A DNA stretch of 64,000 nucleotides, taken from contig NZ_JACHJR010000001.1 in the NCBI RefSeq assembly GCF_014203705.1, positions 6,014,001-6,078,000 of the forward strand, written 5' to 3'. The notes beneath the pieces are model-generated. The model was given only the letters and a program-made list of their open reading frames with translations, was not told the DNA's origin and did not search any database. Source of the stretch: Kitasatospora gansuensis (GTDB lineage: Bacteria; Actinomycetota; Actinomycetes; Streptomycetales; Streptomycetaceae). Below are positions 1 through 7,533 of the stretch, piece by piece (positions within the stretch are counted from its first letter, which is position 1; each line of letters begins with the position of its first letter). Made by a program: the position numbers and the translations under genes.

Positions 1-177
1 GCCAGCACCGGGCGAAGCGGGCCGGCGCCGCGTGCCGCCACCAGGCGCTCTGTGATGTCGGCTCCGCCCGCCGACGCACCCCCGCCCAACCCCGGCCACC
101 ATCCGACCCGCCGGCCCGCCGGCCCGTCTCCCCGAGGCTCGTACCCTCCCCGCTCGACAGGGCCAGGCATGCAGCGC

Positions 178-735
178 CTACTGGCTGTGGGCGTCTGGGA
201 TGCGCCAGGTGATCAGGAAACGCTCCGATGGGGGCTGGCCGGGCCGCCCAACCGGGATCATGCTTTTCACGAGGTAGCCGAAGACCTGGTGCTGGGCCTC
301 CTCGGAGATCTCGTCCCAGGTGTCCGGAGTCAGGGTCATCACCTCACGTACCAAGCTGTGGTCGGCCTCGGCGCGCAGCATCTCAATGCGGTCCTCGCGG
401 TCCATCGTGTCGTCGGCGTGCATGGCCCGGATCGAGGCCGGGAGCAGGTTCGGCTCCGCGCGCAGACGCCGGACGATCTCCTGGCAGCCGTAGCGGAAGC
501 CGAGATGCATCTCCAGCGCCTCGCAGTCCGGGTCCCGGTAGCCATAGGGCGAGCCGCTCTCGGCCCCTATGTAGTCGCCTTTTGAGCTGGAACGCCCTGA
601 CGACCTCCCGCCGCCGCGGCGCAGACCGCCGGTCGAGGAGGAGCCGCCACTCACCGGCTTCGACGGCGACCCGGACGGATTGGTGGACAAGTACGGACAG
701 GTGCTGGCGTACTTCGGGCTCAACCACGAGAACAC
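178..735 (-). pseudogene. hypothetical gene fragment, unrecognised
   Basis: This open frame has two parts. The last ~130 residues (from about residue 53, the GDYIGAESG segment) read like real, acidic, codon-biased protein. The first ~50 residues are Ser/Gly/Arg-rich and overlap the plus-strand gene that begins near 575, so they are probably not coding. A start at the internal ATG at 510 is possible but has only a weak GGAG in front. No family recognised. Its real coding part seems to stop abruptly at ~575-585, where the plus-strand gene starts, which suggests a truncated gene at a DNA junction. Confidence 0.35.
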
Positions 736-1340
736 CGAGGTCCTCGTTGACGCAGCCGCGGTCGGACTGGTGGCCGACGTCTGGCGAGACGGCCCGTTGG
801 ACGCGATTCACGCGGCCGGTACGGGGCCGTCCAACGGCGAGATCTTCGCCCAGAGCGTTGACCTCTACCGGACGGCCCGCGCGGCTTTGCTCGCCGCCCG
901 GGACGGCGGCCCGGAGGAGCTGTTCGTGTTCCAGACGATTGCGTCCGACGTGCGGCTGCGGTGGGCGGGCGGTTCCTCCTTCACCCTGATGGCCTGTGGA
1001 GAGCCCACCGAGGAGTTCTGCCAGTATGTCGACAGTGGGATCTGGTTCACCGGCAAGCAGATGAAGGAACTGGGCTGGCGGACCGCGTTGATGCACCGGG
1101 CGGTGTCGGCCGCGGTCAAGACCCCGGGCCACTTCGGCATGCCGGGCTGGCCCGCCGTCGCGGCCACCGCCCTGCGGAGATTCGGCGCGCTGGACCGGGC
1201 GGGCGCGCCCGGGACGCTGCACGACCTCCGCAGCCGTCGGAGCCGCGCTCCGAGAAGCACCGGACCGACTGGGTGCGGACGCGCTCGACTGGCTCTGCCG
1301 CCGGGGCGTGTTCGCCCCGGAAGCGGACGTGCCGCAGTGA
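680..1340 (+). pseudogene. hypothetical protein gene with a likely frameshift
   Basis: The first ~175 codons give a well-behaved protein frame (contains YGQVLAYFGLNHENTEVL and FQTIASDVRLRW) with no family I recognise. Start is uncertain: TTG at 680, but sensible in-frame sequence (VEEEPPLTGFDGDPDG) extends upstream to ~632 without an ATG or GTG. Around 1200-1230 the frame degenerates to Arg/Ser-rich sequence, while the +1 frame becomes protein-like and ends ADALDWLCRRGVFAPEAD before a TGA at 1338-1340. That TGA overlaps the GTG of the next gene (GTGA), as expected for a coupled pair. The simplest reading is one gene with an indel near 1200-1230, either decay or sequencing error. Confidence 0.5.
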
Positions 1341-1531
1341 ACTGGGACGGCATCACCATCGGTGTCCTCGCGGCCTTCGGATGCGTCATGCTCGTGCTCA
1401 CCCAGATCCGGGAGGTACTGGCCAAGCTGCCCGAACTCATCCGGGCCTGGCGCCGAGTGCGCCAGGAACTCGCGGCCCCGCTGCCGGACCCGGACGGGCA
1501 CGACAGCGAGCCTGACACCGGCACCGGATGA
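1337..1531 (+). CDS. small single-pass membrane protein
   Basis: This 64-residue protein starts at a GTG that overlaps the upstream stop by four bases. An N-terminal hydrophobic helix (about residues 6-22, ITIGVLAAFGCVMLVLTQ) is followed by a basic amphipathic stretch and an acidic tail. The coupling suggests it works with the upstream product, perhaps as its membrane partner. No family recognised. A different frame continues as protein-like sequence from 1527, so its C-terminus may have been altered by a second frameshift. Confidence 0.5.
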   Translation: MNWDGITIGVLAAFGCVMLVLTQIREVLAKLPELIRAWRRVRQELAAPLPDPDGHDSEPDTGTG

Positions 1532-1733
1532 GTTCGCCCGGTCGCACCTGGTGCTCGCGGCTCTCCACCGGATCCGTCGGGAACTCGGCGTATCGCTGCT
1601 GCGCGAGCGCTGGATCACCACCGACGTCCGAAGCGCGCCGATTGGGTGGTCGGAGGACCCTTACCGCCCGGCCATGGCGGAAGGTGACGTTCACCGGCGT
1701 CCGTTCCGCCCGGCTCCGGTGACCGCCCCACCA
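1527..1733 (+). pseudogene. protein-coding remnant without start
   Basis: This frame shows plausible coding sequence (DEFARSHLVLAALHRIRREL, then a Trp/Pro-rich stretch) but has no start codon of its own. It runs on antisense into the next gene before stopping at 1928. It is either the frameshifted tail of the preceding small gene or a 5'- and 3'-truncated fragment. Function unknown. Confidence 0.3.
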
Positions 1734-2783
1734 CTACCGTTCCGGGCAGTCCAGTCCCTGAGGCACCTCCGAGAGGTCGACCCCATCAAGGAGCCCCGCT
1801 GCATAAGCCGCCCCGTTCTCCACGTCGTCCGGATGGATGAGGGAGTCGGGGATGTTCAACCCGCGCATGAGGGCCCGCACCGAAATGCTGTACGTCCGCC
1901 CCATGGTGGTCACGGGGCAGGGGAATGATCCGTCCCCGATCGCCCGCCGGGCAGCGGCCTCGGTGATCCCCATCGCTGCCGCAGCCTCTTGGACCCCGAT
2001 GAACGCGGGCAGGAGGTCCGAAACCCGGTAACAGCGGTTCCGGTCCGAGGTGATCCCGCGGGCCGCCGCCTCTTCGCCCGGCGCCGAAAAGAGCCCTCCG
2101 GAGAAGTGACCGGACCGGACACTTTCGTGGAGGGCCATTGTGCGGTCCATGTAATTGTGCTCGTAGAACCAGGACCCGTACTGCTCACCCCGGATGACCG
2201 CCGCCATCTCAGGTGACTGTGCATCAGTAACCCTGATGAAAGGCACCCCGCCCCGCGCCGAGAGCTTGCTCGGAGCAGCCGGCAGGCGGAGTGATTCCAT
2301 ATCGAACCGGGAAGTCTCGCGCATAGTGACCTTCGCTCGGTCGTAGGCGGCGGAGAAGGCAGATTTCACCATGGCGCCCCTGACTGTTTTGGGGGGAAAT
2401 CCTTGTGCGGTCTCTGTCCACGTGATGATCGCCGCTTCCGCCATGTCCGACTGGACTTCTTCTCGGTCGGTGTGGAAGTCCCGAGAGATCTTCCAGGATT
2501 TTGCCCGAAGAACGGGGGAGATGCAGTCCAGAACCACCATGCTCCACCTGTCGTCATTGTCCATGTCGCAGAGCCTTCCTAGTGCAACCATGGATTCCCA
2601 GAGATGGGATCGGGTTCCCGATGTCAATTTGATGCCGGATGGCACGGCAGATTTTCGGAATGTTCTGTAGTCCGGATGCTGCTTCACCGAGCAATCCTGA
2701 ATATCCTGGGCATGGACGCAGACCGGCTCGTTCCCCAGAACCTTTTCGACGTAACGATGGATCCGGTCGAAGACGTCAGGCAT
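1734..2783 (-). CDS. orphan protein with C-terminal HTH-like segment
   Basis: This 349-residue protein belongs to no family I can name. Base composition is visibly lower in GC than the rest of the window. The C-terminal third contains a stretch (VSDLLPAFIGVQEAAAAMGI, then TEAAARRAIGDGSFPCPVT) that resembles a MerR/excisionase-type winged helix-turn-helix, where a helix-turn-helix is followed by a P-rich wing. The N-terminal two thirds are mixed alpha/beta without a recognisable catalytic motif. Start is ATG at 2783 with a weak GGGGTG upstream. The composition, lack of synteny and neighbouring fragments suggest horizontally acquired DNA, possibly from an integrative element. DNA binding is inference only. 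Confidence 0.55.
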   Translation of the reverse strand: MPDVFDRIHRYVEKVLGNEPVCVHAQDIQDCSVKQHPDYRTFRKSAVPSGIKLTSGTRSHLWESMVALGRLCDMDNDDRWSMVVLDCISPVLRAKSWKISRDFHTDREEVQSDMAEAAIITWTETAQGFPPKTVRGAMVKSAFSAAYDRAKVTMRETSRFDMESLRLPAAPSKLSARGGVPFIRVTDAQSPEMAAVIRGEQYGSWFYEHNYMDRTMALHESVRSGHFSGGLFSAPGEEAAARGITSDRNRCYRVSDLLPAFIGVQEAAAAMGITEAAARRAIGDGSFPCPVTTMGRTYSISVRALMRGLNIPDSLIHPDDVENGAAYAAGLLDGVDLSEVPQGLDCPER

Positions 2784-3122
2784 TCACTGCACCCCATTTC
2801 GGAACCACTGTCCCGGGGAGAGCATGGCGGCTGGGGTCGGAGAACACTCGGCCCCTGCCTCCAGTTGGTCCGATCGAGTGAACGGTGTTTGCTGTGAATT
2901 TTCTGACGGACGAGATCACCGGGGCGTTCGCGGAGCCCGCGCTCGACTTTTTTGCTGAGACGTTTCTCCTGGAACATCGCCCCGGTCCGGAACGGCCTGT
3001 TGGGGAGATCGGCGAGCGTGGCGGGCGTATCGGTGCACGGGTGGGAGCCGTGCGGCTGCCTACTGTGGAGGGACGTTCGCACACCGATGAGGTGACGTCC
3101 CGTTCTGTGGGGAGTGGGTCCG
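2784..3122. other. gene-poor intergenic stretch
   Basis: This is a 339-base gap between two divergently transcribed genes. Open frames here read poorly and are probably chance. The promoters for the 1734-2783 gene and the 3123-3653 gene should lie here. I see no repeat or structured RNA. Confidence 0.4.
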
Positions 3123-3653
3123 ATGGCTCGCAAGTTGGCGACGGTGGCAGCCGTCTGCTGTGTGCTGGTGGCGGTGGTCGCGGCGGCGCCGGCCGCCCCG
3201 GCGGCCGGCAGGCCGGGGGCCGGGGTCCGCCCGGGCCTGCACCTCCCGGCACCGCCGGTGGACCGGGCCAGGGCCGGTCAGTTGAAGGTTATGCCGCAGG
3301 ACACCGACCCCGTGCCGGCGGGTGAGTTGGCGACCGTCCGCGCCCTGGTGGTCAACGACGGGTCCGACCGGAGCCAGGCCTTCACCGTGGTGGTGACCCT
3401 TCCTCAGGGCACCACGCCGGAGGAACCGTTCTTCCCCGAGAACTGCGCGGTCGACGGGCTCACGGTGACCTGCCACTACCGCAAGGGCTTGCCCGCCGGG
3501 AACAGCGCCATTGCGATCATCCCGGCCCGGCTCGCCGCCGACGCCACCGGCGTGCTCAACGGCGGCTCGGCCACGGTGAGCGAGGACACCGCTCCGGACG
3601 CGGCCGACACCGGCTATTACGACGTCCCGGTGGCCGACGCCGTGCTGAGCTGA
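3123..3653 (+). CDS. secreted one-module DUF11-like protein
   Basis: This is a 176-residue secreted protein. A classical signal peptide (MARKLATVAAVCCVLVAVVA, then an AAPAAPAA cleavage region) precedes a single Ig-like module with a VRALVVNDGSDRSQAF strand and a CAVDGLTVTCHY cysteine pair. These match positions conserved in the DUF11 repeats of the downstream operon, such as NHGPS and GCTA..VTCGP. ATG at 3123 is chosen over the in-frame GTG at 3114 because GTGGGGAG sits 8-9 bases upstream. The C-terminus has no membrane anchor or sortase motif, so the product is likely released or wall-bound. It is probably functionally linked to the 5243-11765 operon, though separated by a broken gene on the other strand. 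Confidence 0.7.
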   Translation: MARKLATVAAVCCVLVAVVAAAPAAPAAGRPGAGVRPGLHLPAPPVDRARAGQLKVMPQDTDPVPAGELATVRALVVNDGSDRSQAFTVVVTLPQGTTPEEPFFPENCAVDGLTVTCHYRKGLPAGNSAIAIIPARLAADATGVLNGGSATVSEDTAPDAADTGYYDVPVADAVLS

Positions 3654-3750
3654 GCTGGCCGGGCCGGGCCGTCGGTTAGGCCCGGTGGCACGCGCCGCCG
3701 GGGCGGCGGCACGGCAGTCGATGCCGCGTCACCGCGCCGTCGGCCTGGGC

Positions 3751-5026
3751 TCAGCGGTACACCCGGACGAAGTCCGAGGCGAAGCTGACCGTGCCGCCCT
3801 TCGGGGAGGGGTGGTAGTCACCGGAGCAGAGCGAGAGGTTGAGGATCAGGTAGGCGGACCAGTGTGCGCCGACGCCCTTCTTGTCCTCGAAGACCTTGAC
3901 GTCGTTGACGTACCAGTCGACCGAGCCGGCGCGGTAGTGGGCGCCGATGGTGACCCACTCGCCGGGCTTCACGGCGGTGTCGTCGGTCCAGTACTTCTGA
4001 GCCGGAATGACGTGGTTGGTCAGTTCGAGCAGCGCCGGGTTGTCCGGGTGGTACTCGAAGGAGTCGATCTCGTTGCCGCCCTGGTGCCAGGTCCACAGCG
4101 CCGGCCAGGCCCCCCATCTCCTTGGGCGTCCGGATCCGGGTCTCGGCGTAGTCGCCGGTCTTCACCATGAACCGCTCGGAGATGTACTCGGTGGTGATCA
4201 GACCGGTGTCCCAGGCCTTGTGGCCGTTGGGAAGGGTGAAGTTGCTGGGGGTGGCGCTGAAGACCGCCGTGCCGTCGGTCACCGTGACTTTGTCGGGGTC
4301 GATCCGGTCGAGCTTGTCGTCATCCGGGTTGTAGTTGCCGTAGCGGTAGGCGCTGCTGGTCGCCTTGTTCCACTTGGCCGCGGAGATCGGGCCGTCGAAC
4401 TCCTCCCGCCAGATCAGCTTCTTGCCGGCCACCGGCGCAGACGGGTCGGCGTTGGAGGAACCCGTGACGGTGAACACCTGCTCCGGGAGGTTGTACCAGG
4501 CGCCGGCCTGGTCCTGGTAGTACCCGAACATCCGGTACGTGCCCGCCGGGAACGACCGCGCGCCGGTCTTCACGGTCACGTCCTCGGTGCAGACCTGCTG
4601 GTTCGCCACCGCCCCGGGGAAGTCCAGGTTGTTGCCGGCGGCGTCCCGGACCCCGACGCCCACCACCGCCGCGGTGAAGCACTTCGACGCGTGCAGGGTC
4701 AGTTGACCCGTCACCGGGGTCTCGGCGGTCGCGTCGTCCGGGGCCACCCGGTCCGCGGTCACCACGAGAGGGGCCGGGGCGACGGTGAAGGTCTGCTCCG
4801 GCAGGTTCTTCCAGGCACCGCTCTGCTCCTGGTAGTACCCGAACATCCGGTACGTCCCCGCCGCGAACGACCGCGCCCCGGTCTTCACGGTCAGCCCCTT
4901 CGGGCAGATCTGCTGGTTCGTCAGACCGCCGGGAAAGTCCAGGTTGTTGCCCGTCGCGTCCCGGATGCCCACCCCCAGCGAGGCCACCGTGAAGCAGGCG
5001 GAGGACTTGACCTCCGGTCGGTACAT
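3751..5026 (-). pseudogene. GH16 beta-glucanase gene, truncated and frameshifted
   Basis: The reading order is two ~110-residue repeats (each containing GVRDA.GNNLDFPG and GTYRMFGYYQ) followed by a GH16 (laminarinase-like) catalytic domain. The catalytic core is split. Up to EMGG the frame is intact, then a run of six C at 4110-4115 shifts it. Removing one base restores GAWPALWTWHQGGNEIDSFE, containing the GH16 E-I-D-x-x-E catalytic signature, and the frame then runs cleanly to the stop at 3751 (..VSFASDFVRVYR). The 5' end also lacks a signal peptide and the first part of repeat 1; a TGA lies 11 codons upstream of the ATG, and no RBS is visible. Secreted glucan hydrolysis would be the ancestral function. 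Confidence 0.8.
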
Positions 5027-5242
5027 GAATGCCGTTTGGGTGAGCAGCGCTCTGACTCTCCCTCAACAAGGTGATCTGGCGGAGCCGCCCGGCCTCGGCG
5101 GTCAGGCGGCGGTGTGCGGGGGCGGGCAACGGAGTGCAGGGACGCACCCAACCCGGTGACAGAGTGAGCATTAGTCATATTTCCATGCTGGCCGAGGGTA
5201 TCGAGGGAGCGCCGGGTTCGGCCCTCTGGCTGGAGATGACGT

Positions 5243-7507
5243 GTGAAGGCAGCAAGCGTGCCGAGCTCCGCTCGGTGGTCCGCACTGGTGCGCCGGGTCC
5301 GTTGGTTGGCACCCACCGTGCTGGCCCTGACCGTGCTCTGCTTCGGCACGGGCGGGCCGGCCGCCGCCGGGAGCGCCGAGTGTGCCGAGGGCGGAGGCGG
5401 GCTGACCGGGCGTCAGAGCCGGGTGACGGAGGTTGACGGGCCGCTGCTGCTCTCGCTGGCGAACGGCAGTGCCGGCCCGCGCTCCGAGCTGTCGGTCGCG
5501 ACCGGGCCGGGTGCCCCCGCCTGGCTGGGGGACCTCCCGGCAGGCCGGGAGGTGACGATCACCAGGGCCACCCCGGCCGGGGACGGCGTGGCGGAGCCCG
5601 AGCTGTTGGTCCGCACCCCCCGCTGTCCCGCTCCCTCGACCGTCCCCTTCGCCGACGACCCCGCCTCCGATGGTGCGCCGCACGCCCGGCTGCAGTCCTG
5701 GGGCCGGACCCCGGCCGCACGGGTGGCTCCGGGTGAGACCTTCCGCTACACCATCACGGTGGTCAACCACGGCCCCTCGGCGGCCCGGGACGTGGTGGTG
5801 ACGGACAACCTCCCCCGCCCACTGCTCTTCGTCTCCTCCGAGGACGGCTGCACGGCCCGAGGGCAGAAGGTCACCTGCGGGCCGAGACCGCTGGTGGTCC
5901 CGGGCACCACCGCCTCCTGGGTGATCCTGGTCCGCCTGGACCCGGCGTACACCGGCACCGGCGACGAGATCGCCAACCAGGGCAGCGTCGCCTCCAGCAC
6001 CCCCGACCCGCGCCCCGTGAACAACACCGGACCCCGCCCCGGCGCCGGGCTCCCCGGCGGATCGGTGACGGGGCCGACGGCGGACCTGGCGATCGCCAAG
6101 AGACCGTCAGGAACCGGTCCCGTCACACCCGGTGAGACCTTCGAGTACCTGCTCACGGTGGTCAACCACGGCCCCTCCGAGGCTGCGGCCGTGACCGTCA
6201 CGGACCAACTGCCGTCCGCCCTCGCCTTCGTGTCCTCCGCCGACGGCTGCACCGGCCCGGCCGACACCTACGGCGCGATGCTGACCTGCCCCGTCCTGGA
6301 CCGCCTCGCACCCGCCGCCACGAAGAGCCGCTCCGTCACCGTGCGGCTCGACCCGGCCTACGACGGCGACGGCTCGGACGTGCTGAACCGGGCCACGGTG
6401 AGCTCGACCACCCCGGACCCGGAGGTGGCGAACAACACCGTCGCGGTGACCGGCCTGCCGAATCCCGACAGCACCCTCCGGCCCGGCCCACCGGCCGCGG
6501 ACCACACCGTCACCGTCGGTCCCGCCCCGGCCGTCCACTCCGGCCGGCAGAGCACCGCCCGGCTCACCGTCAGCAGCCTCGGCCCGTCCACGAGGCGGCA
6601 GCCCGGCGTCGTCACCGTGACGATGCCCGAGCGGACCACCGTGCCGAGCACGGGACTTCCGCCGGGCTGCACGGCGGAGGCGAGCGGCCGTCAGCTGCGC
6701 TGCACCGTCACCCCCGGCCGACGCCGATCCGCCGACATGCCGTTCGCGGTGGACTTCCCGGTCGACGTCGCGCCGTCCGCGCCTCCGAACACCACACTGA
6801 CCGGCGGCACCGCCGTCGTCCAGAGTCCAGAAGACCGCAACTCCGCCAACGACAAGGCGAGTTGGACCGTTGCCACGTTGGGCGGGAGTGCCGACCTGGA
6901 GACCACCAAACGGGCCGTGCTCCCCGCCGGGCGGCAGGCGGTTTCTCCCGGGGACGTCTTCGCCTACCGGATCGCCGTGCGCAACCACGGCCCCTCCGAC
7001 GCACGCGGCCTGACGGTCACGGACCCGCTGCCCGCTCCGCTCACCTTCGTCTCCGCACCGGACGGCTGCGCCGCGACCGGACAGACCGTCAGCTGCCGCT
7101 CCACCGGCCCGCTCCAGGCCGGGGAGACGGCCGTGTTCGACCTCACGGTGCGGCTGGCGGCCGGCTTCCGGGGCAGCGGCTCGGCCGTCGACAACATCGC
7201 CACCGCCACCTCGGACACCCCGGACCCGGACCGCGCCAACAACACCAACCGGGCGGGCACCACCGGCCCCGACGGCGGGCCGCTGCCCGTCACGATCCCG
7301 CCGACTCCCGGCCCGGAATCCACCCCCACTCCGAAGCCCGCTCCCACCCCCACCTTCGGCCCGAAGCCGCTCCCGGACACCGGCAGCCACCTGCCGGCCG
7401 CGCTGCCGGTGACCGCATCGGTCGCGCTCCTCGCCGGAGCGGGCCTGCTGGCACTCTCCCGCCGGTGGCGCCGCCTGGACGGGGCCCGGCGCTGGCCCCG
7501 GTCATGA
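5243..7507 (+). CDS. LPDTG-anchored cell-surface protein with DUF11 repeats
   Basis: This 754-residue surface protein starts at a GTG with GGAG ~7 bases upstream. Layout: a long signal peptide (to about residue 45), an N-terminal segment of unknown fold, then four DUF11-type repeats beginning near residues 161, 295, 423 (divergent) and 569. The repeats share PGETF.Y, NHGPS, FVSS.DGCT and VRLDPAY. A Pro/Thr linker is followed by LPDTG (residue 710), a hydrophobic helix and an Arg-rich tail, which is a complete sortase sorting signal. It should be covalently attached to peptidoglycan. It is the first gene of a three-gene operon; its stop overlaps an ATG (ATGA). Adhesin or surface-layer role is inferred, not shown. 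Confidence 0.85.
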   Translation: MKAASVPSSARWSALVRRVRWLAPTVLALTVLCFGTGGPAAAGSAECAEGGGGLTGRQSRVTEVDGPLLLSLANGSAGPRSELSVATGPGAPAWLGDLPAGREVTITRATPAGDGVAEPELLVRTPRCPAPSTVPFADDPASDGAPHARLQSWGRTPAARVAPGETFRYTITVVNHGPSAARDVVVTDNLPRPLLFVSSEDGCTARGQKVTCGPRPLVVPGTTASWVILVRLDPAYTGTGDEIANQGSVASSTPDPRPVNNTGPRPGAGLPGGSVTGPTADLAIAKRPSGTGPVTPGETFEYLLTVVNHGPSEAAAVTVTDQLPSALAFVSSADGCTGPADTYGAMLTCPVLDRLAPAATKSRSVTVRLDPAYDGDGSDVLNRATVSSTTPDPEVANNTVAVTGLPNPDSTLRPGPPAADHTVTVGPAPAVHSGRQSTARLTVSSLGPSTRRQPGVVTVTMPERTTVPSTGLPPGCTAEASGRQLRCTVTPGRRRSADMPFAVDFPVDVAPSAPPNTTLTGGTAVVQSPEDRNSANDKASWTVATLGGSADLETTKRAVLPAGRQAVSPGDVFAYRIAVRNHGPSDARGLTVTDPLPAPLTFVSAPDGCAATGQTVSCRSTGPLQAGETAVFDLTVRLAAGFRGSGSAVDNIATATSDTPDPDRANNTNRAGTTGPDGGPLPVTIPPTPGPESTPTPKPAPTPTFGPKPLPDTGSHLPAALPVTASVALLAGAGLLALSRRWRRLDGARRWPRS

Positions 7508-7533
7508 CCCGTCCCAACGAAAGGGCAGGATCC

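Noticed and set aside
228-989. Long Arg/Ser-rich plus-strand frame as a gene
   Set aside because: Composition is that of a shadow frame and it overlaps a more protein-like frame in the same direction.
2885-3325. Plus-strand frame upstream of the small secreted protein
   Set aside because: It overlaps the better-supported gene starting at 3123 and turns Gly/Arg-rich, with no RBS.
4110-4115. Phase-variable homopolymer switch in the GH16 gene
   Set aside because: The gene also lacks its 5' end, so a functional on/off switch is unlikely.
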